A stretch of DNA of 64,000 nucleotides, taken from contig JADZDM010000014.1 of NCBI GenBank assembly GCA_020851035.1, forward strand, positions 39,626 to 103,625, written 5' to 3'. Shown in pieces: positions 44,244 through 53,000 of the stretch. The notes beneath the pieces are model-generated. The model did no database searches. It saw only the letters and a list, made by a program, of their open reading frames with translations, and had not been told where the DNA came from. The position numbers were made by a program, and so were the translations under genes. The number at the start of each line of letters is the position of its first letter. Within the stretch, counting starts at the first letter, position 1. Origin of the DNA: Gemmatimonadaceae bacterium. GTDB lineage: Bacteria; Gemmatimonadota; Gemmatimonadetes; Gemmatimonadales; Gemmatimonadaceae.

Positions 44244-44306
44244 CGGAATCCACCTCCAGCCAGGGAACGTGTCGAGCGACGTCGCTCCCCTGGCGGGGCG
44301 TGCATC

Positions 44307-44333
44307 GCGTCAGCCATGACGCATGGCTGACGC
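44307..44333. repeat. Perfect 11-bp inverted repeat upstream of lipoprotein gene
   Basis: GCGTCAGCCAT (44307-44317) and ATGGCTGACGC (44323-44333) with a 5-base spacer. It lies between two minus-strand genes. With no U-run after it, an operator or mRNA stem is as likely as a terminator. Confidence 0.55.
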
Positions 44334-44430
44334 AGGCACGTTGTGTTGTCAGGCTCGCGGCACCCGCCCGCTTTTCACGCACCCCGTACCATCGTGATGC
44401 ATGGCGGCGTGACGGCGCGGCAGCGGTGGT

Positions 44431-45573
44431 TCAGCGCGTCCAGACGATGATGGCGCCGCAGTCGGTCTCCGGGCGCTGGAACTCCGCCGGCACCGACTGG
44501 CCCGAGCGATACACTTCCATCGCGCGGATGTCCTGCACGTTCACGAACTGGTCGATCGAGAAGGAGAGCCCGCTCCGCCCGGTCACCATCGGCGTGCCGT
44601 CGATGATGAGTCCCATCGGGCACCCCTGGATGCTGGTGGTCAACCCGCGGCCGTACGCCACCTGGTTGCCGTCGCTGTTGCGGAAGAGCGTGATGCCGTT
44701 CCGCCCGCGCAGCACGTCCGTCACGTTCGACGCGTTCCGTGCCAGCAGCTCGGAGCGGCGGATGAAGATGCCGTTCGCCGTCCGCGCGCGATCGTCGAAT
44801 CCCGCCATCGCCGCCGACCGGGCATCCGCGCGCACCTCGACGCGTGCGAGCGTCTGGCCGGCCGGCCGCAGCTTCACCGTGATGCTCGCCAGGCGCCCCT
44901 CGACGATGGTCACGGGCAGGTACTCCGCGAGGTATCCGACCTTGCGCACGCGGATGAACTGCAGCCCTCCTTCCAGCGGCGCGAGGCGGAACCGACCGGA
45001 GGAGTCACTGCTCGCCGTGAGCGGGGTCGAGATCGCATTGATCACCGCACCGAACACGCGACGCCCGCTCGAATCGACGATCGCGCCGGTCAGCCCGCCG
45101 CGGCGCGGCGGGAGGGGCGGACCGCTGACCGGCTGCTGCGAATCCACCGCGGCCGGAACGACGGCCGAATCGCGCGTCTCCGGCGGCGCGGCTGGCGCGG
45201 CAGCCGAGGGCGCCGGTGTCAGCGTCAGCCGCAACGACGCCGTGACCCCGGCGGCGATGTCGAACTCGAAGGCCAGCAGCCGGAAACCGGGATGCAGCAC
45301 CTCGACCGACACGCGGCCGGGCACCAACCCGGCCAGGCGGAACGCCCCGTCCGGACCGGTCTCCAAATGCGGCTCGCCCGACACGTGCCGGACGACGGCG
45401 CCGCTCACGGGCGCGCCGCCCGAATCCACGACCACCCCGGCAATCGTGGCCGTGGCCGCCACCGGGCGCGCCGGAACCGCCTGTGCGCCGGCGTGGTTCG
45501 ATACGGCACATCCCAGTGCCAGGAATACCGCCGCGGCCCGCAGCGTCCGTACTATTTGCGGCACTGGGTGCAT
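44431..45573 (-). CDS. Secreted stand-alone TonB-plug-like protein with two regulatory-like domains
   Basis: A 380-residue exported protein (signal LRAAAVFLALGCAVSNHAGAQ). It has two carboxypeptidase-regulatory-like beta domains, ATIAGVVVDSGGAPVSGAVV (about 40-120) and GLTGAIVDSSGRRVFGAVIN (about 160-240). Then comes a plug-like domain: NVTDVLRGRNGITLF, CPMGLIIDGTP, VNVQDIRAMEVYRSGQSVP and the C-terminal CGAIIVWTR. No barrel follows. The two Cys in the plug domain align with those of the other two members of this family in the window. Start ATG 45573 lies only 30 bp from the divergent ATG of the related gene. Function unknown; a binding partner of TonB receptors or an isolated adaptor is conceivable. 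Confidence 0.78.
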   Translation of the reverse strand: MHPVPQIVRTLRAAAVFLALGCAVSNHAGAQAVPARPVAATATIAGVVVDSGGAPVSGAVVRHVSGEPHLETGPDGAFRLAGLVPGRVSVEVLHPGFRLLAFEFDIAAGVTASLRLTLTPAPSAAAPAAPPETRDSAVVPAAVDSQQPVSGPPLPPRRGGLTGAIVDSSGRRVFGAVINAISTPLTASSDSSGRFRLAPLEGGLQFIRVRKVGYLAEYLPVTIVEGRLASITVKLRPAGQTLARVEVRADARSAAMAGFDDRARTANGIFIRRSELLARNASNVTDVLRGRNGITLFRNSDGNQVAYGRGLTTSIQGCPMGLIIDGTPMVTGRSGLSFSIDQFVNVQDIRAMEVYRSGQSVPAEFQRPETDCGAIIVWTR

Positions 45574-45603
45574 GGTGTCAGAGTACAGGTTCCCTATCGG
45601 TGG

Positions 45604-46794
45604 ATGAAAGCTATGTACGCTGGGTGTCGGACGCAGTTCCTCGGCGTCGCCACCGTCACGGTCGTCGCCGCCGCCGTACCGGCCCCCGTGGCCGGCCAGG
45701 CGGCTGCTCCCGAGTGCCGCGTCGCCGTGCTCGCCCACGACTCCGCGGGCGCGCCGCTGTCCGACGTGTCGGTGGAGACGCTCGGCCGCGGAGAGTCCGT
45801 GCGCACGCGCGAGGACGGGCGCGCCACCTTCGGCACCGGCTCCGCGGCGCCCGTCGTGTTGCGACTGCGACGCCTGGGCTTCGTCGCCGCCACGCAGAAC
45901 GTGATGCCGTCGTGCGGAGGTGCCCCGGAGCCGATCCGGGTGGCCATGACGAGTGTGGCGACCGTCATCGCACCGATGATCGTCCGCGGTCGCAACACGC
46001 ACCGCTTCACCGGGCCGCTCGCCGGCTTCTACGAGCGCCGGGCGCGCGGCGACGGCTACTTCTTCACCGTGGCCGACATCGACCGCCGCAACGTGCAGCG
46101 CATGGCGGACCTGATCCGCACGGTGCCGGGCTGGGGCCGCACGCAGAACGTCCGCACCGCCGACGCGATGATCCGTGGCACCGCCGTGCGCATGGGTGTC
46201 GCCGGGCGCAGCGGCGGCGCGGCCAGCGGGAGCAACTGCTTCCCGACGGTCGTGATCGACGGCTCGGCCGCCTCGATGGCCGAGCTGAACATGGACGCGA
46301 TCGACCCGCGCAGTCTCGCCGGCGTGGAAGTGTACGTGGATGGCTCACGCACCCCATCGGAGTTCTGGGGCACCGCCGGCCAGGGGCGCTGTGGCGTCGT
46401 CGTCATGTGGTCGCGCAGCATGGATGCGATTGCACACGCGCCCCTCGCCGACCAGCACGCCGCCCCCGATGTGGTGTTCGAGCCGCACGAGGTGGACGAA
46501 GTCGCCACACTCGACCGCGATCGCTCGGTCCCGCCGCTCTATCCCGTGGAGCAGAGGCGGAAGAAGCGCCCCGGCGAGGCCACCGCCTCCTTCGTGGTGC
46601 TGCCGGGCGGCGAGCCCTGGGTGCGCGACGCGAAGGTGGTCAGTGCGACGGAACCCGCGTTCGGCGATGCCCTGCTCGAGGCCCTGCCACTGCTGCGCTT
46701 CAACGAGGCGCGGCGGAACGGCCGCCCCGTGGCCATGCGCGTGACGTTCACGGCGCGGTTCGGCGAGCCGGCACCGGCGGCATCCCGTCCCTGA
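45604..46794 (+). CDS. TonB-plug-like domain fused to TonB C-terminal domain
   Basis: A 396-residue exported protein. After a signal-like N-terminus (VATVTVVAAAVPAPVAGQA) comes a short regulatory-like beta domain (VAVLAHDSAGAPLSDVSV). A plug-like domain follows (RMADLIRTVPGW, CFPTVVIDGSA, LAGVEVYVDGSRTPSEF, CGVVVMWSR). The last 85 residues resemble a TonB C-terminal domain: PPLYPVEQRRKKRPGEATA, then FVVLPGGEPWVRDAKVVSAT, LLEALPLLRFNEARRNGRPV and a closing beta strand. TonB itself is anchored in the inner membrane; here only a cleavable-looking signal is seen. ATG 45604 was chosen; ATG 45613 is possible. The fusion of receptor-type and TonB-type parts is unusual. Confidence 0.72.
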   Translation: MKAMYAGCRTQFLGVATVTVVAAAVPAPVAGQAAAPECRVAVLAHDSAGAPLSDVSVETLGRGESVRTREDGRATFGTGSAAPVVLRLRRLGFVAATQNVMPSCGGAPEPIRVAMTSVATVIAPMIVRGRNTHRFTGPLAGFYERRARGDGYFFTVADIDRRNVQRMADLIRTVPGWGRTQNVRTADAMIRGTAVRMGVAGRSGGAASGSNCFPTVVIDGSAASMAELNMDAIDPRSLAGVEVYVDGSRTPSEFWGTAGQGRCGVVVMWSRSMDAIAHAPLADQHAAPDVVFEPHEVDEVATLDRDRSVPPLYPVEQRRKKRPGEATASFVVLPGGEPWVRDAKVVSATEPAFGDALLEALPLLRFNEARRNGRPVAMRVTFTARFGEPAPAASRP

Positions 46795-46798
46795 ACGT

Positions 46799-46840
46799 GC
46801 GAGGGGGCCGCACGACGAACCTCCGTCGGCGACCCCCTGC
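46799..46840. terminator. Imperfect hairpin between convergent genes
   Basis: GCGAGGGGGCCGCACGACG (46799-46817) pairs imperfectly with CGTCGGCGACCCCCTGC (46824-46840), 5 bp after the plug/TonB fusion gene. Likely terminator for that gene. Confidence 0.55.
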
Positions 46841-46876
46841 GTCCTGACCTTCGCTGCTGCGGCGGTGCGCCCCGCG

Positions 46877-46914
46877 ATCATGCCGGTGCCGGGACATCAC
46901 GCCCGGTGCCGGCA
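46877..46914 (-). terminator. Hairpin after the DUF4397-like lipoprotein gene
   Basis: CATGCCGGTGCCGGG (46877-46891) pairs with CCCGGTGCCGGCATG (46900-46914) over 15 bp with two mismatched positions, 8-base loop. It begins 17 bp beyond the stop codon at 46932. Confidence 0.6.
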
Positions 46915-46931
46915 TGCTGCGCAGGCAGCCC

Positions 46932-47801
46932 TTACGGGCGGACCCTCGGCACCGTCTCGGGCGGACGGCCGTCGAGGTACCAGACCACGGCTGGCGAGCC
47001 GCTGAACTGCGGGTTGGTGGCGTTGGACGTGGCGCGCGCGCCGAGGCCGGCCGGGAAGGCGACCGCGGTGAGCGACGAGCCGGCGATCCGCGAGCCGCCG
47101 TCGGGGTTGACGGCCGTGGTGCCGGCGGTGCCCACCGGGGCCAGCGCCGAGAGCACGGTGGTCGGGGTGTCTGCCACCTGCACCCGCGCGGCGATCGTGT
47201 CCGCCGTCACCTGTGCGTACGCCGTGGCGCGGCCATACGTGACGTTCGAGAACGCCGGCGTGGCCGGCAGGGCATCGGCCAGGCGCTTGGTGGTGAACAC
47301 GTTCACGGCGCCAACGCCCGACGGGATCGCATGCACGGCACGGATGCCGACGCGGGCGCCGAGGGCGCTGAACGACGGGAACGAATCCACCAGCACGATG
47401 ATGCTGTCCCGGTCACCCTGTGCGAGGCCGACGTGCAGGAGCGTGTAGTACGTGTCCTTCGCGAGCGTCACCGACCGGTCGAGGATCGGCGCGCCGGCCA
47501 CGATCGCCGGCGTGGTGCTCACGATGAAGGCGCGAAGCTGACGCGCGCCGACCTTGGTGCCCGCGTAGGCCGAGGCCTGCCGGAAGTTCAGGCCGAGCCC
47601 CTCGAGCGGGTTCTCGATCTGGTCGACGAAGCGGTAGATCATCGCGCCCGTGTCCGGGATCGCGTTGATCACGCGCACGTACGCGAGATCACCGACCTGG
47701 GTCACGGTCGGACCGGTATCAGCCGAGCAGGCCGCCAGCGCGCCGAGCATACCGGCGGCCGCGGCGGTGCGCAGCGAGGACTTGAAGAGAGACATGGTCA
47801 T
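46932..47801 (-). CDS. DUF4397-domain lipoprotein
   Basis: A 289-residue lipoprotein. The signal MLGALAAC is a lipobox (Cys about residue 25). The mature part shows the DUF4397 pattern: LAYVRVINAIPDTGAMIYR, a central beta-sandwich with DTYYTLLHVGLAQG, and a second VRVxNA-like copy GIRAVHAIPSGVGAVNVF. Such proteins are common extracellular or periplasmic beta-sandwich proteins in SusC/SusD-rich bacteria. It ends a run of minus-strand genes starting with the SusC/SusD pair 2. A second Met six bases in (47795) could be the real start. Function unknown. Confidence 0.82.
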   Translation of the reverse strand: MTMSLFKSSLRTAAAAGMLGALAACSADTGPTVTQVGDLAYVRVINAIPDTGAMIYRFVDQIENPLEGLGLNFRQASAYAGTKVGARQLRAFIVSTTPAIVAGAPILDRSVTLAKDTYYTLLHVGLAQGDRDSIIVLVDSFPSFSALGARVGIRAVHAIPSGVGAVNVFTTKRLADALPATPAFSNVTYGRATAYAQVTADTIAARVQVADTPTTVLSALAPVGTAGTTAVNPDGGSRIAGSSLTAVAFPAGLGARATSNATNPQFSGSPAVVWYLDGRPPETVPRVRP

Positions 47802-47820
47802 CAGATGATGAAGGAGTGAC

Positions 47821-47840
47821 GATCCGGCACCGGCCGGATC
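47821..47840 (-). terminator. Hairpin overlapping the end of the small lipoprotein gene
   Basis: GATCCGGC (47821-47828) and GCCGGATC (47833-47840) form a perfect 8-bp stem with a 4-base loop that includes part of the stop codon at 47839. A processing or attenuation site between the two lipoprotein genes is possible. Confidence 0.4.
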
Positions 47841-48321
47841 ACTGTTGCTGTGTGGGGGGATTGGTCGGCTCGCCGCCCGAATCGCCCTTGACGATGAACG
47901 AGCGCGTGACGATGAACATCACGATGCCACCGACGGCGGCGCCGACCGTGACGAGGGTCTTGCCCCGGGCGAAGCGGCGCGTGTTCACGTCACGCACCTG
48001 CGACTCCGGGACGCTGACCCGCTCACCCGACCACCTGCTGCTCGGCCGGTTGATGTAGGTCACCTCGTCCACTGCCACGGTCAGCACGCCATCAACCCGC
48101 GAGATGGGCTTGCCACGGAACGAGAGCACATCCGCCCCGAGGCTCTGCACGACATCCGCCCGTCCGCGTTCGTTCAGCAGCACCTCGATGGGCGCGCCCG
48201 ACATGTCGTCGCGGGCCGACCGGGGCCCGTACGTGTAGCATCCCGACAGGGAGGCCACGAGCACGGTGATCCCGGCCGTCGCGCGCGCCACGCGGAGTCG
48301 CTGCACAGCGAGGTGTCGCAT
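47839..48321 (-). CDS. Small lipoprotein with C-terminal transmembrane helix
   Basis: A 160-residue protein. The signal GITVLVASLSGC ends in a lipobox. The mature part holds a small beta domain (GAPIEVLLNERGRADVV, SRVDGVLTVAVDEVTYI) and then one strong hydrophobic helix (LVTVGAAVGGIVMFIVT) near the C-terminus, an odd pairing with lipidation. ATG 48321 was chosen because the signal begins right after it. It starts 10 bp after the susD-like gene ends, so it is in the same operon. No named family recognised; small lipoproteins of this shape recur near Gemmatimonadota envelope operons, which is recollection, not tested. Confidence 0.68.
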   Translation of the reverse strand: MRHLAVQRLRVARATAGITVLVASLSGCYTYGPRSARDDMSGAPIEVLLNERGRADVVQSLGADVLSFRGKPISRVDGVLTVAVDEVTYINRPSSRWSGERVSVPESQVRDVNTRRFARGKTLVTVGAAVGGIVMFIVTRSFIVKGDSGGEPTNPPTQQQ

Positions 48322-48331
48322 CAGCGTCGAC

Positions 48332-49978
48332 TCAGAAGCCGTACGTGCCGACCGCGGCACGGTTGGTGTTCTGGTACTGCGGCTTCAGGCGCGAGTTCAG
48401 CTCCTGGATCGGCACCGCCCACTCCAGCGGCGTGCCGACGATCAGGTCACCCCAGCCGCGGCTGTCGATGTACCACTGCGAGTAGCCCGTGAAGGCCGTC
48501 TCCATGCGCTTCTCCCACTTCATCGCCTCGAACGTCGAGCCGCAGGCCGTGGCCGTGCCACCCGCCACCGGCACGCGCGGCACACAGCCGCTGCCGCCCG
48601 GGACGGGATCATTCACGCCGTTGGTGAGCGGGATGGCCACCAGGCCGTTGCGGGCGCGGCTGTCGTTGATCAGCGGGATCGCCTCAGCCGGGCGATTGAG
48701 CTGCAGCAGCGCCTCGGCCGCCAGCATGCCGATTTCGTCCGACTCCATCAGCACCCAGGTGCCCGAACCGCTGGCGTTCCGGATGGCGCGGAAGCGGGTG
48801 TGGTCGTAGAACGAGTTCGACCACCCGTCACGCGCATTCGCCGACGTGCCGTCCTCGCCCGCCGGGCGGTTGCGGAAGTACAGCGTGGCGCTCGGCGCCT
48901 CCTGCGTGTTCTGCGCGTTCTGCAGGACACGGGTCTCGCCGGACGGGAAGCGCTTGTCCGGCGTCTTGATCAGGATGTAGCCGTTGCGCGAGGCCAGCGC
49001 ACCGCTGGTGATGTACGCGTTGTACGCCCCCGAGGTGTCGGCCATGCCGATGATCGGCGTCGGCATGTAGTGCCAGCCCTGGTACAGCGTGAGCTGCACG
49101 ATGGTGCCGTTCACCGACCAGCCGAGCGTCGGGTCGAGCGTGACCGTGATGTTCGACGTGATGCCGTTGGTGGCATCGGCGAGCACCTCGGTCCAGTTCA
49201 CGGCGGCGCGCGCGGCCGGCGTGCGCGCGACGCCGGCGCGGAAGCGGGCCTTCAGCGACCGGGCCATCCGGACGAACGTCTGGGCATCGAGGCTGGTGCC
49301 GTTGATGTACGACGCGCCCGGGATCGGGAAGGCGGGCGAGACGTTCGTCGTGTTGTCGGTGCCCACCGCGATCGCGGAGTCGAGCATCGCGAGCGCGGTG
49401 GCGTTCACGACCGACGCCGGCGCGAAGTTCGCCTCATCCGTGGCCGACGGGGTGATCACCGAGGCCGAGTCGTAGATCATCGACAGCTGCCCGAGGGCGT
49501 AGCCGATGTTCAAGTACCCGATGGCGCGGGTGCGCGCCTTGGCCAGCGGCGTATCCGACAGCTTGTCCAGTGCCTTCACGGCGTCGGCGCTCTGGCGCGC
49601 GAAGCGGGTGAGGACGCTGAAGTCCTGGTTGTTGCCCTGGAGCGTGAGGTTGGCGCTGCCGAGGGAGTTGTCGAGGATGTCCCGCGGCAGCCCCATCCGC
49701 ACGTTCATGCCGGCGTTGTTCACGCTGGCACCGCTCTCGAGGCCGAAGTTGAGGGTCTGGGGCCAGATCGAGTTGAGCGTGTTGTACTGGCCCACGAACA
49801 TGCCCTGGAACGACTTGCCCGCGACCTGGGCCGCGCCATCGGCCGTCTGGAACGCGGCACTGACGTCGACCACGTTGGTGTTGCTGACCGGCAGGTTGCT
49901 GTCGCACCCCGCCATCGCAACGGCGCCGCAGGCTGCGGCTACGCGCACGAAACGCATGTGCATCTGTGTGAGTCTCAT
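48332..49978 (-). CDS. SusD/RagB-family outer-membrane lipoprotein (pair 2)
   Basis: A 548-residue lipoprotein partner of the SusC-like protein upstream. The signal AACGAVAMAGC is a lipobox, followed by DSNLPVSNTNVVDVSAAF. The helical TPR-like core includes RTRAIGYLNIGYALGQLSM and QTFVRMARSLKARFRAGVA. MLAAEALLQLNRPAEAIPLI is the conserved late helix pair. MKWEKRMETAFTGYSQWYID, then SRGWGDL, matches the SusD C-terminal 'ExxxE..F.G.R..DL' region. ATG 49978 was selected; closer in-frame Met codons exist. The susC-like gene is 59 bp upstream, and an intercistronic hairpin lies in that gap. Confidence 0.9.
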   Translation of the reverse strand: MRLTQMHMRFVRVAAACGAVAMAGCDSNLPVSNTNVVDVSAAFQTADGAAQVAGKSFQGMFVGQYNTLNSIWPQTLNFGLESGASVNNAGMNVRMGLPRDILDNSLGSANLTLQGNNQDFSVLTRFARQSADAVKALDKLSDTPLAKARTRAIGYLNIGYALGQLSMIYDSASVITPSATDEANFAPASVVNATALAMLDSAIAVGTDNTTNVSPAFPIPGASYINGTSLDAQTFVRMARSLKARFRAGVARTPAARAAVNWTEVLADATNGITSNITVTLDPTLGWSVNGTIVQLTLYQGWHYMPTPIIGMADTSGAYNAYITSGALASRNGYILIKTPDKRFPSGETRVLQNAQNTQEAPSATLYFRNRPAGEDGTSANARDGWSNSFYDHTRFRAIRNASGSGTWVLMESDEIGMLAAEALLQLNRPAEAIPLINDSRARNGLVAIPLTNGVNDPVPGGSGCVPRVPVAGGTATACGSTFEAMKWEKRMETAFTGYSQWYIDSRGWGDLIVGTPLEWAVPIQELNSRLKPQYQNTNRAAVGTYGF

Positions 49979-49998
49979 AAGGTATGGCAGGCCCCCCT

Positions 49999-50025
49999 GG
50001 CACCGCGTCACGGCGACGCGGTGCC
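49999..50025 (-). promoter_or_regulatory. Intercistronic hairpin between susC-like and susD-like genes (pair 2)
   Basis: GGCACCGCGTC (49999-50009) and GACGCGGTGCC (50015-50025) form a perfect 11-bp stem with a 5-base loop in the 59-bp gap. It could protect the upstream mRNA 3' end or attenuate transcription so the two proteins are made in unequal amounts. Confidence 0.5.
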
Positions 50026-50037
50026 GGGGCCCGGAGC

Positions 50038-53000
50038 TCAGAAGGTGGAGCCGAGCGAGAACGTGAAGGTCCGCAGGTTCGGGAAGGCGTAACGATCAAC
50101 GCCGTTCAGCACCGGGGAGCCGAGTGACCCGCCGGCGAGGCCGGTCTCGGGATCGAAGCCTGTGTAGTTCGTGAAGGTCACGAGGTTGCGACCCACGACA
50201 CCCACGCTCCAGTTCCCGGCGCCGAGCACCTTGCCGACACGGTACGACAGCGACACCTCGCGCAGGCGCGCATATGTCGCATCGAACGTGGACAGGTCGT
50301 TCGGACCCAGCACGTCGTACTTGCCGCCGATGCCACCGCCACGCTCGGCGCGGTAGTAGTAGCCGGCCGGCTTCGCGTTCGCGATCGTGGCGTTGGCCTG
50401 GTCCACCTCGGACACCATGAAGTCACCGAGGCTCCAGGCGTAGCCCTGGTTCCACATCCGCGCGCCATGCGACGCATCCAGCAGCGCGTAGGCGCTCAGG
50501 CGGTGGAACGTGACCGTGTTCGTGATCGACCAGCGGAACTTCGGCAGCGTGTTGCCCAGGGGCAGCGAGCGGACCGGGTTGCCCAGGGTCGTGTCGCGCA
50601 GCGGGATCAGCGTGCCGTAGTTGTAGTTCGCGTTCCACGGCGTCGCGTTCGACGTCGACGAGATGTTGCGCGCCGCCCAGTAGTTGCGGGTGTAGGCGCT
50701 GTCCTGCGACAGGCCGCCCGTCCAGACCACGAAGCCCTCGTTGTTCAGCTCATACTGCTGGCCCGAGCCGCGGGCGCCGCACTGCGAGGCGAACGCCGCC
50801 GGCAGGTCGCCGCAGGCGTGCGCGAACTTGGTGCCGTAGAACGTGCCGAGCTTCTCGCCCTCGCGGAACAGGAAGACGTTCTCCACGCTCTGCAGGCCCA
50901 CGCCACCCGTGAACGGCGCCACGTTCAGCTTCGTGATCGTCGAGCGCGTCCGGTCGTAGTTGAAGCGCGTGCTCCAGCTCAGGTTCTGCTTGGTGATGAT
51001 CGGGACGTTGATGCTCATCTCGAACGTCTTGTTGCTGAGCGTGCCGGCGTTCTGCCACTGGGTGGAGAAGCCCGTCACGTTCGGCACCGGCACCGGCAGG
51101 ATCTGGTCGCGCACGTCCGACGTCGCGTAGTTGATCGTCACGCCGAACTTGTTCAGCACCTCGGCATCGAGGCCGATCTCGACCTCCCGGTTCTTCTCCG
51201 GGCCGAGGTTCGAGTTGCCGAGCAGCGTCGGGTTGATCACGCCGCCGGCCTGGAAACCGAAGCTCGGATACTGGGCATCGAAGCGCGGGCGGCCACCGGC
51301 CGTCCCGATCGAGGCGCGCAGCTTGAGCTCGTTGATCGGCTTCACGAACCACCACGGCTCCATCGCCACGCGCCAGGCCACCGAGCCACGACCGAACATC
51401 GCGAAGCGGTTGTCCGAGCCGAACAGCGACGAGCCGTCGCGGCGCACCAGGCCGCTCACGATGTAGCGATCCTTGTAGTCCAGGTCGAGGTTCGCGAACT
51501 GGCCGATCTGGCGCACGCTCTCGAGGTTCGAGCCGATCGCCAGGTTCTGGATCAGCGCGCCGGAATTCTCGACGCCCGGGAACGGGATGTTGTCACCACC
51601 CGAGTTCTGTGCCTTGAAGTCCTGCTGCTCGTACAGGTAGCGCAGCGTCAGCTTCGTGTTCAGCTCGCCGAACGAGCGACGGGCGGTGGCGTTGAAGCTG
51701 GTGTTGAACGACTGGTCGGCGAACGCACGGCGGAAGATGCTGCCGTTGTTGACGGCCGGGTTCGACGTCGTCGTGCGGAAGCCGCGATCCTGCACCGAGA
51801 ACTGGTCGCCGTTCGAGCGGTCGTAGCCGAACTGGCCCTGCACGTCCAGCCAGCTGAGCGGCGAGTACTTCAGGTCCACGTTGCCGATGAAGCGGTCACG
51901 GCTGTCGTTGCGCTTCGAGTTCTGGAACGAGTAGAGCGGATTGTCGTTCTGGCCGCCCTGCGCCAGCGGGTTCGAGCGCACGTACAGGCGGTCGAAGGCG
52001 TCTGTGGCGAGCAGGTTCACGAAGGCCGGCACACGCGTCAGGCGGAAGAAGCCCGTGGTGCCACCGGTCTCGGAGCCGGACTGGTTCAGGCCGTCCTGGT
52101 CGAGGCGGCTGTAGTACGTGTTCACCGCGGCCGACCACTTCGAGCCGAAGCTCTGCGACACGTTCAGGCGCACCGAGTTGCGGCGCAGGCCGCTCAGGTA
52201 GCGGATCGAGCCTTCCTGCGTCGTGTTGTTCACGCTCGCGAAGAAGTTCGCGCCCTGGTAGCGGCCCGTCACGTCGAGGTTCACGGTCGAGAAGCGACCG
52301 TTCGTGATCGTGGCACCGATCGGGTTGTACGTGACCGGGAAGGCCCCCGTCGCATACAGGTTCTGCAGGCGCGTCACGCCGAGGTTGCCGGCAATGCCAC
52401 CGTCGTTGCGGTAGGTGCGCGGCGTCAGGGCGAAGTCACCACCCTGCTCGTTGATGCGGAGCGCGTCGGCGTAGATGTCGGACACGCGCGTGCACGGCTG
52501 CGTGTTGCCATTGTTGAAGCCGTTGCCGTCGCAGAAGAGCTGCTTCGTGGCATCCTGCTGCAGGAACGTGTACTGCGAGAGCGGGAACTCACGCTCGATG
52601 TCGCCGGCACCGGCCTCGGTGCGCAGGCCGTAGCGGACGGTGTTGTCGCTGGCGCTGCGGCCGGACTTGGTGGTGATCTGGATCACGCCGTTGCCGGCGC
52701 GGGCGCCGTAGAGCGAGGCGCCGGCCGCACCCTTGACGACCTCGATGCTCTCGATGTCGAGGGCGTTGAGGTCAGGCAGCGGGCCCTGCAGGATGACGCC
52801 GTCCACGATGTACAGCGGCTCCTGGCTGCGTCCGCTGGCGTTGATCGACGTCGGGGCGCGCAACAGCACGGCGGGCTGGGCGCCCGGGCGGCCGGAGCTC
52901 GAGACGATCGAGGCGCCGGGCACCTTGCCCTGGAGCTGCGAGAGCGGGTTCACGCCGGCGACCGGCATGTCCTTCTCGTCCACGCGCGACACGGCGAACG

